A program made the position numbers and the translations under genes. A stretch of 64,000 nt of DNA from Daphnia pulex (lineage: Eukaryota > Arthropoda > Branchiopoda > Diplostraca > Daphniidae), in assembly GCF_021134715.1 (NCBI RefSeq), contig NC_060024.1, positions 3,100,001 through 3,164,000 on the forward strand, given 5' to 3'. Shown here one piece after another: positions 1 to 11,500 of the stretch. The notes under the pieces are model-generated. The model worked only from the letters and a program-made list of their open reading frames with translations. It searched no databases and was not told the origin of the DNA. The stretch's first letter is position 1. Every line of letters starts with the position of its first letter.

Positions 1-439
1 TGGGGCTAAAATGTACAGGGCAATTTTCCAATTTTAATATGAACAATTTGTTTTAAAATTATAAAATAAATACATTGTATTTTAAATGATATTTTATTTA
101 TCCTATAAACTTTTTTTTAGAATTTCTGATTAATTTGACGAATTTTTTGGGAAAAACCAAAAAATAGGATTCGATAAAAAATTTTTGGACGTTCAGGTTT
201 CATTTTTTTTTATACTTCTATAATTATTTTTATAAAACCCAGATAGCTATTTTATAGGATTTCCTTTTTAGTTTAAGGTGGCATTTTTATTTTATAAAAA
301 ATGTATTTCTAAGTATTTGATAATTTAGTTTATTTGATGTTGTACGGATTCAGGTTAAATGGTAAAACCATCTGTTGCCAGGTAAACCATCAAAAAAGAT
401 TTTAAAAAAGACATCTTTACTTTTTTGATTGTATCTCCA
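1..439. other. AT-rich non-coding stretch
   Basis: Long T and A runs and no credible reading frame. I see no recognisable feature here. Confidence 0.5.
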
Positions 440-905
440 CTTATACGTAATCGATCAATATTCCTTCGGTAATGTCCTTTGGTAATTTTTTTTTAACGTT
501 AAAGAGACAGAAAATCAAGGTTATAGTAGATTTATACATCCTATTACGTTTGGAAAATTCTAATTCCCTTTATTCTCTTTAATTAATTGATTCTTTAAAA
601 CTAATTGACTATAATAATCTGTCAATATTATGAGTGGTGCGACTTAGGTGTGGGTCGAACTTCATGTTTAGATAAAGTTATAGCAACATTTATTACTATA
701 GTAACATGGGATTAGGAAAATTTTTAGTTACATATAAACTATAAAGAAATGGATGTGCTCTTCTGGCAGTTAGATCAAACCACCGCTGAAAAAAATCTTT
801 ATTAAGTCATATAACCTAAGTTTTTTAACGACCGGTTCCGAAATCGATACCGATAGTAGCGTCGCTAGCGATATTACCATAGCTTTACTTCGTCTTTCGT
901 AAGTA
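440..905 (-). repeat. Dispersed repeat, inverted copy of 30255-30720
   Basis: This stretch is a diverged reverse-complement copy of 30255-30720. Shared landmarks include CGACCGGTTCCGAAATCGAT and GCGTCGCTAGCGATATTACC near one end, and ATTCCTTC with AATGTCC near the other. No reading frame is kept in either copy. The other copy lies just upstream of the last exon of the glycosyltransferase-like gene. The superfamily is not clear. Confidence 0.7.
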
Positions 906-952
906 TTTGGTGAAGCATCAACCGGCCAATGCTTTCCTTTGAATTTTATGTC

Positions 953-1020
953 AATGGTGGTCTAATGGTCAAAGCAACCCGGCTGCCACTCGTATAGTTC
1001 TGGGTTCGAAATCTCGATCT
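953..1020 (+). repeat. tRNA-like sequence (SINE promoter or tRNA pseudogene)
   Basis: A pol III A-box match (TGGTCTAATGG, 957-967) is followed 35 bases later by a B-box-like sequence (GGGTTCGAAATC, about 1002-1013). The arms do not fold into a clean tRNA, so this is more likely a tRNA-derived SINE head or a decayed tRNA than a working gene. Confidence 0.45.
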
Positions 1021-1139
1021 AGTCTCTTAGGAAAACTAAATTTGTAATTTTTGAAAAATTATACTTAAAAAGCTTTCCAACAAATGCTCACCAACTGAAG
1101 ACATATCTTTGTCTTGATTTTTTCAAATTAACAGACAAA

Positions 1140-1455
1140 GCATTGTCTTAAGATTTGTCTGTTTTAAATACGATATTATTCCTCGCGCTAGTGATTGGTA
1201 GCTGTATTTAAAGTTGATTTATTCACGTTTTTGTCATTATATGTTAAGTTGAATTTTTTGGCCTTACCAAGAGGGCTGAATCTATCTTTTTTTAGAAAGA
1301 GCATTGTCTTAAGATTTGTCTGTTTTAATACCATATTATTCCTTGCTCTAGTGATTTGTAGCTGTATTTAAAGTTGACTTATTAATATTTTCGTCATTAT
1401 ATGTTAAGTTGAAGGTTTTTTTGGCCTTTACCAAAAGGGCTGATTCTGTCTTTTT
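1140..1455 (+). repeat. Two-copy tandem repeat, period 161 bp
   Basis: A unit beginning CATTGTCTTAAGATTTGTCT at 1141 recurs at 1302, and both copies run to a motif close to CCAAAAGGGCTGA. The units also carry TTATATGTTAAGTTGAA. It belongs to the same repeat family as parts of 13039-14323. Confidence 0.75.
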
Positions 1456-1739
1456 TTCTTCAGACATAGCAAAGTCTTAATTTTTTTCCAATAGTTATTT
1501 CAAATTAAATTTAAAAAGTATTAAGGAATTTCATCATGAAATTTTACAATGAATAATTTTAAAATATTAGAAACTACAAATAACGTGGGATTATGAACAA
1601 AACAACGAACGATGTTTTATCAGCTATTTATTGTCTTAAGACATTGCATTGTCTGAAGATTATTTTTTATTGGTAAGGGGAGATCTATTTTACGAGGAAA
1701 ATCTTTGTTATTTATTTAATTAAAATTTTATTTAATCAA

Positions 1740-1930
1740 GAATAACATTAATTATTTATTTTTTAGTCAAACGATCTTTAGAGTTTAATGTAAGAATCCA
1801 AAAAAGAAATTTAAAAATTCAGACAAAGCCTTTTTAGAAGAATTACCTTGTTGTTTCGATTCGTTCGTTCGGTTGACGGTTCTCTATGGGAACCCAAAAC
1901 CGCCACTTTTTCATTATACAAATATTTCCA
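1740..1930 (-). repeat. Inverted partial copy of the 13.0-14.3 kb element interior
   Basis: This matches 13540-13730 in reverse complement, including GTTGACGGTTCTCTATGGGA and CCGCCACTTTTTC. It is probably a fragment of a related element into which, or beside which, the Helentron-like copy at 1944 was placed. Confidence 0.7.
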
Positions 1931-1943
1931 AATATTTATATAA

Positions 1944-2635
1944 GATAGAAAAGCAAGCTTATCAGCTCGCCGAATGGATAGTCGTAAGCCAGTTGAAAAC
2001 TGTCTTAAATGACATATTCAGGGCCTTTGTTAAGTCGGACTTTTTGCTAAATGCCTTCCTTGAGCAATCAGTCTTGAACATGAAAAACAATTTTTTTGTT
2101 ACGTTGTTTCTGCTTAAGAGGTTACACTTAATAATGCACGATAAATGATGTTTATGTTGTTGATGACGATCCTTTTTGCAAGAGCGTAATGGCCTCCGGT
2201 GATATATTTGCAAGATAGAGGGTTTTCACGCATAAAATCCGGCGGTAAATTTGCACGACAGAGGTTTTCAGACATGGACATGGCAGGACTCTGTAAAAAC
2301 CCAAAACGAGGGAAGCTATAGTGGAAAGTGGAACTTAGACCGAAGTTAAAAAGATGTAGTCGCAAACGCCAGATGTCACTAGTCGTTAAGCAATTAGCAA
2401 TTAGCAGTTTTTCATTAATTACGGGAGAAGTAATTAAGTAAATAAAATTATTTTTGTTCTGGTCACTCCGCATATTTTTGGTCTCATTTTTAAGACCAAA
2501 AATTCCGAAATCTGTCGTAAAACGCCTGAGCTATGGAGCGTTATATACATACATACATACATACATACATGCAAAGTGATATGGTTTTTATTTTTCTGCG
2601 TATGTGATTATTAGCTTCGCCCTTTGGGCTCACAT
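1944..2635 (+). mobile_element. Non-autonomous Helentron-like element (subfamily 2)
   Basis: A roughly 690-bp copy running from GAAAAGCAAGCTTATCAGCT to a terminal hairpin, GCCCTTTGGGC at 2619-2629. About 75 bp before the hairpin lies an (ATAC)n microsatellite (about 2541-2571). Other copies occur at 39418-40071, 41173-42335 and 60536-61520. A microsatellite close to a 3' hairpin is the layout of DINE-1/INE-1 elements, which are non-autonomous Helentrons. That assignment is inference; the repeats themselves are plain. It has no coding capacity. Confidence 0.6.
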
Positions 2636-3300
2636 TAAAAAATATCATGATATTCTGCTTAATAATCACTGATTTTTTGCAAATTTCTCATGTGAAAAAT
2701 CCTTATGATATAAATCATGAGACTTATATGATTTATATCTGATTTCCTACTACGGAATGAGTTGTATCTCACTTAAAATGAGACAAAAATATTTGAAACC
2801 TTTTAAATTACAAATATGAGGGTAAAAATTCTCATCAATTCAATGAGAGAACATATGATAGCATCAAAAATTATTTAAAAATCATTTATAAAATTGAATA
2901 ACATACGATTTCTCATATAGTTTGATGAGATTTTTCCGTAAGGGTATGCTTGGGCCAAAATAAGGCAAATATTCTGTTAAACCAATCAAGCCCCTTTGTG
3001 GCACCTTCGAGATTTTAAAAGTCTTTATTCGTTTTTTTTTTCTTGATTAGGAAATTTAAAAATTTAGTTTTCGTATTGTTCTCTCTGTTTGTCATCTTAT
3101 ACTCTCACTGTTGCACCTCTTGTGTGGAATAAAAACTCCGTCTTTTTTTTCAAATTAGGGTGGGTTCAAAATTCTTTTCTAATACTACTACTAGATGACG
3201 CTAGTTGTTCGTGTGCCCGTGGTATCGCAAAATTGAACTGAAACTTGACCCGTTTCAAAAATCTTGTATTGGTAAACCGTTTTTCGGGCAAAGTTTTCTT
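2636..3300. other. Non-coding stretch with palindromic AT-rich block
   Basis: From about 2690 to 2945 several ATGAGA/TCTCAT words face each other (for example TTCTCATGTGAAAAATCC and GATGAGATTTTTCCGTAAGG), which could be a small foldback MITE. The rest shows nothing. Confidence 0.35.
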
Positions 3301-3312
3301 GAGACTGGGTAA

Positions 3313-3547
3313 TTACCCAAATATAACGCAGCCAATATTTAGATTCAATCCCATGCCAATAGTATCGATAGCAACCAGAACTTTACAGGGGTGATCGGGA
3401 TTTTTTAACCTCTTGGCTTGCGCTAATTTAGATCTATGTGGTAGCGATGTTTGTTGAAACAAATCAAAGTCTTCTGGTCTAAAATCTTGTCTAAGGTTCC
3501 AAGAGATGCAAATGTTATAAAAGTAGCCAGGTAAATGGTATGGAAAT
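3313..3547 (-). pseudogene. SUPV3L1: SUV3-like RNA helicase exon remnant
   Basis: An open minus-strand frame encodes [20 protein letters not shown] followed by [12 protein letters not shown]. This is the C-terminal RecA-lobe signature of the SUV3/SUPV3L1 family of mitochondrial ATP-dependent RNA helicases (family consensus KLAQA..FN.P..PCK.LVATDAIGMGLNL). The frame starts after an acceptor-like TTTCAG at 3548-3550 and ends at TAA. The usual GRAGR-containing continuation is missing, the conserved ATDA reads AIDT, and no partner exon is visible. It therefore looks like a stranded duplicated exon rather than a working gene. A diverged direct repeat (3545-3720 versus 3955-4130) lies just upstream. 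Confidence 0.6.
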
Positions 3548-4130
3548 CTGAAATATAAGTATGGCTACGTTAATCATCTATTTAGATAAAAGATAAGTGG
3601 TTTTCAGACCAGCCATTCCCAATATATCTGCATATGTGTAAATATACCTATTGAATTACTGGTGTTGATGTTCCAGAAGCACGTAAAGATGACAAGCATA
3701 GCCAATCCACCTAAACTTATGTCACTCAACACTCGGTCCATGTGCAAAGATTGCTTTGTGATTTCAAATGAAAGTATTTAGTTTAACATTCTTTACTATA
3801 GTTAAGTAGACCAGGCTAAAATAAGTTTCTTACCATGGCATTGGTATTGGAATTGTTACCTTCATTTTTGCTCATTAAAAGACGAATAACCAGAGACACA
3901 TAAAGATGATGAGATTCACAATTCTCACGATTGAATAGCTTCTGTAGTAATGTAACCTGAAATATGAATAGATAGATTAATGATCAATTGCAATAAAAGA
4001 TGAGTGGTTTTCAGACCAACCATTCCCTGCGTCTTCATGTGTGTAAACATACTTGTGGAATTTCTGGTATTGATGAAAAGCAGGTAGGCCCTATTGTAGC
4101 AAAGTTGTTATTCCTTCATCTAAAAGATTA
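3545..4130 (+). repeat. Imperfect direct duplication, offset about 410 bp
   Basis: 3545-3720 and 3955-4100 share GTGGTTTTCAGACCA, CCATTCCC and TGTGTAAA in the same order. The origin is unknown, and no function is seen. Confidence 0.5.
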
Positions 4131-4229
4131 CAAAGCATCGAGAACAATAGTGAGTAGTCGCAAGGAAAACAAACTGATGTTTAGATTGGCGAAACTTGAA
4201 CAGGATTTCCGGATCTACATTTAAACATG

Positions 4230-5570
4230 GTGAAAATAAGAAAGGATAACTGTATGTATTTCTTAAGTTGTATCATACCTTGCATATGTGTGAGAAACAT
4301 TAGATTGGGAGGCGAAATCAGATACAGCGTCAGATAATCAAATGCAATTCAAGCCTTGTTAATTGACTCATTTAGCCATGATTGTTTTGATTTTGCCTAC
4401 CGTTCGCGACAAGCAGACGGGCTATAGAAACTGTCGGCTGCTAGTGGATCGAGCTAAAAGTCGATCTTTGTGTCTTTTTCTTTGTCAAATATCTCGTGAA
4501 CCACAAATAACGTAATGCAAATTTAGTCTTTTCGGTTAAACGGGAAGTTCTTCTTTCATTTAGAGGTGGTTGCATCCTCTAATTTTAGAAGACAGCTTTT
4601 TCCTATATTTTAGAAGTTTCCCCTCTTTTTCCCGTTTTTGCTCCCAATCTCTCGTTAATTTCGTTAATAATTAAAAAATTTAGTCATTTCGTATGTAAAA
4701 AGTCATTCTACATCGAATGGGATAAGTCGCGTCGGGATCATATCCCAAAATCTATATCTTTTCTCTTTCTCCCCCTTCCGTTCAAGGGAAGAAAGAGATT
4801 TTGAGATATGGCAACACTGGTGAGGGGGGATCGAGGGGAAATAAACGGAAAACTTATAATTCGTGTTTTCAATTTCGATTTCATTACTATAAATGAAACT
4901 TGAAAAGTGTGATCTTATGACCACACATAGAGCTAATGCAGCTCTTTTTTAAGAACTTTCCCACCCTATAATATTACGTAGATACCGAATGACAGGCCTC
5001 CAAAATAAGCCCATTCCCTACTAGGCCTCTCGGCCGTACGGATACTTACGCAACGCGATAAAAACCACATATCGCATTGCTGTAAAATTTTCAAAAAAAA
5101 ATCACATGAAACCCCACCCTAATATTAACCTTAGAAAAAATTTTTATTGAATTCAACCGAAAATTCAATTAATGGGAGCGTTTTGAAAAACGCGTTTTCC
5201 CTACTGATCCTCTCAGCCGTACGGATACTTTCGGTACCCACTGTATAAAAAGTTTCCACAAAAAGAATCCTTCTCATTTAAAAATAAATTTGTATTCCTG
5301 AACACACGCTTTAATTAAATTTTTTCCATGAAGGTATTTAAATCTATTGCTACTTTGACATGTACTTCAATTTTAATAACTAATCACGAAATTTCGGAAC
5401 TTCAGGCATTTTCTAACATGCGCAGAATTTATTTCCATGGTTACAAATTCACGAAAATGGTATTTTAAAATGCATAAATACTGTGCATTTTCACGAAACA
5501 TTATAAATCGACTTCATAACTATACACGAAGATGAGATTGCTAATGTATTGATCCTGCAATGTACGATAT
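4230..5570. other. Non-coding stretch with a duplicated motif
   Basis: No gene seen. A motif near CCCTACTGATCCTCTCAGCC plus GTACGGATACTT occurs at about 5016 and again at about 5199. The two copies differ by a few bases and sit 183 bp apart. Confidence 0.4.
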
Positions 5571-5575
5571 TTTAA

Positions 5576-8500
5576 TTAAATATTGAACCCTCTTTCGCAG
5601 ATATGATTAATCATAAATTGAGTGCCAATGGATAATGCAGACAATCCTGGGTGAATAAAGTCTTGGCAGTTGATGTACCTATTGTCAACTTTTTCAGAAT
5701 CATTTTGACGTTCTTCTCTAGATAGGGCACATGCGCGAAGGTACTCTTCGACAACAGCGTTGATTCCGTCCCAAATAATAACTCGCGTATCCCTGAAAAT
5801 GGACATATTTTTATGCTAACCACTTGTAACAAACAGTATGCGCAAATATTTTGGTAATATAAAAGAGTGGATATGTTTGGAACCAGCTCATTTCTTTAAA
5901 GGTATTGGCATAGAATGAGCGTATAACATAGGCAGAAATTCAATATGTGTTAAATTTTTTAGTTCTAAAATTGATTTCTAAATCTTCTTTACTTAACTCT
6001 ACCGTTCAATATATTTGACTAAATTGCAAAAAACAGAATATTATTACCACAATGTTGCATCTGGTTACGAATCTCTATTTCCTAACGCTCACATCACGAA
6101 AGAGTAGAGAAGACGTTGCCACCACAATTTTATTAATCCTACTTTCACACATCACCACACAACTAAACTGGATAAGATCGGAGATAGTGACGAATCATAC
6201 GATTTAGGGAAGCATTTTTTATTTCTAACATTTTCCCTACAGGGAAAAGTTAGGTAGGCACGAACTCTTTTTTCATTATTTAGAATAAAAGTTAGTCGTA
6301 ATAATGACTATGCAATTTCATGATGTGGCAATTATTTTGTTAAAATCTCGTTAATTTCACACACAAACAATAAATAAGCAATAATTGACTATAAGATTCG
6401 TTTTTTTAACTAAATAAAAAATGTAATCAAAATTGATTTAATTTGGAAAATTAGATAGTAAAAAAGCGGGGGGGGAAGCAGCTTTTGCATCTTTTTTCTG
6501 TCTTTCAATTTCGGGGTTCCTTTCGGGGTTATTTTCACCAAATATTACCATTACATTTTTAATATATGAAGAGTAAACCCTTAAATTTTCGAAAATAGTC
6601 AAAATTTCGTACATTCACCAATTTTTTTTTTTAGTTAAAAACCAAAAATAAATGGTACATTTTTTTAGAATGAAAATTGTTTTTTCTCACACTATTGAAA
6701 GTCGTGTACAGCCTCATTGGTTGCATATGTCGACTTAGTTTTTCTTGTATTTCTGAAAAAATACAAAAAACTAGGGTTTTCTCTCTTAATTCAGCGAGAT
6801 ATTTACACAGAGGATTACGTATGTTTGAACATTTTAGAACACTTGTGGAACTGCTGTGTACAAAGGTACTGTAATGGAAAAATTCTTCTTTCGTAATTTT
6901 CAAAGCGCTGTGACGAAAGCATTTTTGCAAGAGATGTGGGCTATACTTAGTAAAACAATTTGGAATGAGAAACTGTGAGTCAAAATTGAACCCACGACTG
7001 TATAAACTATACTTTAGCATAACATTTGATTTGAAAGTAGTATTTTTGATTAATATACTTAAACGATTGATGAACTGCGTTATTGAACATTTTTACGGTT
7101 TCTGGATAAAAGCCACGGTTAAATTGGCCCATAGTTGTTGCACTCTGTCTCAACCAGATAATTTCCTGATGAGGGTTAATGTTCAATGACTGATTGATGA
7201 GAGGTACAAGGTAAGTATCTAACAATTTCTGATACGTTTGAAAACTGTTTATGATTGTAGTGTTGTAATTTTTTTGATCAATGTGATGAGCTGTTACTCC
7301 TAGAAGAAAAAGAAATGTATATAAATAATTATAAATAATATGAATATGGCATATATGGAATATATCATGTATTAAAGTGTATACACACTAAACAGTAGGG
7401 GAGAGTGGAGCTGTCTGGCTATCAGGTCTGTTGGCTCAGCTGATCTCTTATGAGTTAGAATTGCAAAAACTGCAAAAATCAGGAGATGAAGATGTTAGTA
7501 ATGCGCATCTTAAAAAAAAATTCCATGATATTACGACGATCTGTTGAGGAATGAAAAATAAATAAATGTTTTGTATGTATGACTAATGTTGTTGGTATGA
7601 CAGTGGTAAAATTATTTTTGTTCGACTTTTTTCTTTTTTTTAGTCAACTACTATAATTATTTAACCTTTTTCATTGATATTCCGTTGGTGGTTTGCATTA
7701 TTGGGTAATTTTTTTTTATTTTGAGTTTCTTACTGTTAGGCAACTGTTTCTCGTAAGAAATACAGGGGCCAAGAGACCCCGGCGGTGTGAGCAAGTTTCC
7801 CCGTATCTGGGGTCAGTCGCCCCAATTTTGTTTTGTTTTTAAATCGTGAAATACCTAACCTAGATATAACTTGATCAGTTTTAAAAAATACCAGTGAAAG
7901 CTTGAATTATTTTCTTTTTTTTAAGATTTGGTGGATTTTAAAATTAGAGCTAAAAGAAAAATAATGAGCCAGTCGCCCCACTCTCCTCTAATAATACCAG
8001 AAGTATACAGTCGTGGCCGAAAGTTTCTTTAGCTCAAAATCCCACCTTTTTACCGTGTATTAGCAGATTGTAATAACATAGGCACATGAAATAGGTTAAG
8101 ATACCTTATTTGTTCGATTTTATCATTTCTTACTCCCTACCCTTACCCCTCTGACAATGACGTGTTGGCGCGGTTTTCTTAACAATGGATACCGATGGCC
8201 GATAGTCAAGCGATTGTATCGACGCCCACTTAATTAGCAATTAGTTATAACGTTTGCGATATCATAGGTCAATTAGTAATTTATGTGAAGAGATACACAG
8301 CAAAAAATCGCACCCTTACTTAGCCCACACGTTTTAATTGTACCTCCGAAAGTGTGCAATTCGTGTGCTTTTTCTATGCCTAAAAAGTGGAATACTCCAC
8401 CAATTCGGATGCCTATTGATAGTGTGGGGCTCCACCTTGCTATTCCCTTGTATAATTTTGCGCATAAGTCCTTGGACATTTTTTGTCGATCACGTGACTC

Positions 8501-11500
8501 ATAGGTAGACATAATTGTGCAACCCCCACTTAATAAGTCATGTTTAGACGGAAACAAACAGAAAAATAGGGGAGGGGATACTCCAAAGGAATGACGCGAA
8601 GGGGGGGGATTAAACTGATGGGAATAACATTTTCAAAAAGAACGTCCGAACAGCGAAAGTCCCAATACACATAATTAAGTGGTAAAGAATATATACAAAG
8701 AATGGTCCAGTGGAAAAACATCCGATTGGGATGCGAGAAACACGTGTTCCATACAGGGTGGCCCGAAAGGGTACTATTCCATTTATAATTGGGTATTCAC
8801 ATTTTAAGTAGGGTCTTCAATTTCCACACTTGGAAGTAGGGTTAAGTGTGGGTAAATTTTTGACTGAGTAGAGTTACGTTAAGAAAGGCTTAAAAAAACA
8901 AAGAAAAGAACAAATAAGGTACCCTTCCTCTACAGTAGGCTTATAACATCATTTTAACTTTTTCTCCTACTTCTTTCCTACTTTCTACGGTAGAGGAGAA
9001 GAAAAAGGTAGGAAATTTCTTCTGCTTTAGCAAAGTCGGAAATTATTTTATTCATTCTACTTTTATATAGTAGCTTAAAAGTAGACTATCTAGCATTATT
9101 CCCATTTTTTTAACTATTTGCCTGTCAAAAACGTAAGATATTTTTTAGAATGGAAAAAAAAAATTTTCCCAATTTTTATTACTTCAACGAAATTTTTTGG
9201 TCAATAAAATATATATATTATCTCATTGAAAACTTTTCAAAAAGGTTTCTGCTTAGCAATCAGATATCTGCTTAGCAGCAGCTGTTTCTTTCTTCCCCGT
9301 TGAACAGAAAAACGCCAAGTCACATTTTGTGAAGTGAAAGTCTATAGCGAACAATTTTGTTTCCATCATTAACTTCTATATACTAGGGGAGAGCGGGGTC
9401 ACTCAGGACAAAAAAATTATTTTCCCAATATCTCTTTAACTATACATAATTTTTGAAGACAAATTAACAAAATTGTTAAACGCCCCAATATCTATGTCCC
9501 CTAATTTTTTCATAAAGATCGGATCATGAATTAAGCTGTAATCAAGCTTTGAAAAAAAAATTGGAAAAAAAATTTCAGGGGGGAAAACTGGACAGAGAGG
9601 GGGGTGGGTGGTAAAAGACATGGTTATAACTCTAATGCTATTTCAAAACTATTGAAAATGAAATTCTTAATAGCTACATAGGTCATTAAAGTAATATAAT
9701 ATGTTTTAAAAAATAATAATGATAATATGTTATCAAACTTTGGTCTTGGGGGGGTGGAATGGACAACGCAGCGCTGAAAATGTAAAAAGAGGAGGGGCTT
9801 AGAAAGTTTCAAGTATTGAATCACAAATAATAGTAAAGATGGTGTTGTTTTACAAAATTATGTTGTTTTTTTTACAAAAAAAATTTTGAAATTTTTATAG
9901 CCTACTGCTTTCGCAGTCCATTATTACCCCCAAAAAGATGTCCAGTATTACCCGCAGCAAAGACATTTTTCTAAATCATTATTATTCTTAAACGGTAGAC
10001 CGTAACAATAAAACTTTTACAGAACATGAAAACAGAATAAATAAAGTATTTTATTCAACAATAAATTTTTTTTTAACCGTAGAGGTTGTTTAGTTATACA
10101 AAAAACTATGGCAATGAAAAACATAAAATTTGACCGCCATTTTTGATTGTTGCTATAACTCAAAAACTATTAGCAGGATTTTACTTAAATTTATACCCTA
10201 TAGTCGTTATGAAATTCTACATTTATCACTATTTTTTATTTTTTTACCTCATCCCCATCGTCAGTTATTGAGCTTGTCCCACCTGGTACGTGTTGAGCGT
10301 GACCCCGCTCTCCCCTATACAGTCTTTTTTGTCATTTTTTATGTGTAGCTCATAAACCCGCCTTTTTACTGTGTATTAGAGAGAGGTATAGTAGGAAATG
10401 GGGCTATACTTTAGAGATCTATATCTATACTGGTCTAATTGACATATCAACAAAGATCTTCTTTACTCTAGTGTCTGATGAGAAATTGCTATTTTTATAC
10501 CCTAAATAATCCATCCAAACGGGAAGAATTCCTTTGTTCAAGAATCCTCCCATTTTTCCCCCATACCCAGAGGCCATGACGCTGGTAGGGACAGGCCATG
10601 CGACATTTTTGGGGGTGAAGCAATATTTAAAAACGATTCAATAAAATCTGGATCCCTTTCACCTTTTTTAAAATAAAAAATCAGGGTTAAAGAATATTCA
10701 TTAATCTTTCCGGGGGAAAAAATGAAACTCGTAGCTCGAATTAAAGTCTAATAAAAAAATCCAGCGCGAGGCACCGTAAGGCCTTTCTCACACGGGTGTA
10801 AACACAACTTTAGCATGGGGGTGATCCAATATCTATGGTGGTTACTGCAAATTTATATGAAAACCTGAATATAGTCTTAAAAAGATATGATGCGTCCTAA
10901 GTAACCCTATTACAGTGTAACTTAATCACACTTGGATTATTGACCCGATATATTTTCTATAAAAGCAACAAATATAATAGCTTCCTACGTTCAGAATTAT
11001 TATAGAAACTCATATTGACTTAATGTAGAAAAATCTATAAGTTCCAAGCCCAACGGAGAAATAAAATCACAATAATCGTGCGTTATTAGCCTCGAAATCA
11101 GACTTTGGGTATAAAAACTACCGATTTATGTCATTCGAAAACTTTTAATCACCGTTTTATCAATTTCGGTAGGAGAAACCGGGACAAGTAGGGTAGTGTG
11201 TAAGCTGGTACCCAACGTTTTTCATCCTCTTGTGCCCGAGGGATTGCATTTTGAAAATTAACTGTTTTGGTTTAAAAAAAATACTGAAATAGTCTTAGTA
11301 GTATTGGAACATCAAATAAATAATTTTTTGGGCCTTCAATCGCTTCGTCCATTTCTTTATTCTTTTTAGACTCTTTCCCAGTTAACTTGAAATCAAGTAA
11401 AAATAAATTTCTAAAAGAAAATTATTTCCTCTTTCAGAAAACAATTTTTATTTATATTTATTGGCCAGGTTATTGCTTGAAATCGCAATATTACCAAACC

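Noticed and set aside
953..1020. Functional tRNA gene
   Set aside because: A- and B-boxes are present but stems do not pair well and no clear terminator follows; called tRNA-like only.
6631..7020. 129-codon minus frame between exons 3 and 4 of the CASD1-like gene
   Set aside because: Using it breaks the reading phase that joins 7065 to 5792 exactly, and its sequence has no esterase motif.
8273..8557. 94-codon minus frame
   Set aside because: Lies within the family A MITE; its counterpart copy does not keep the frame.
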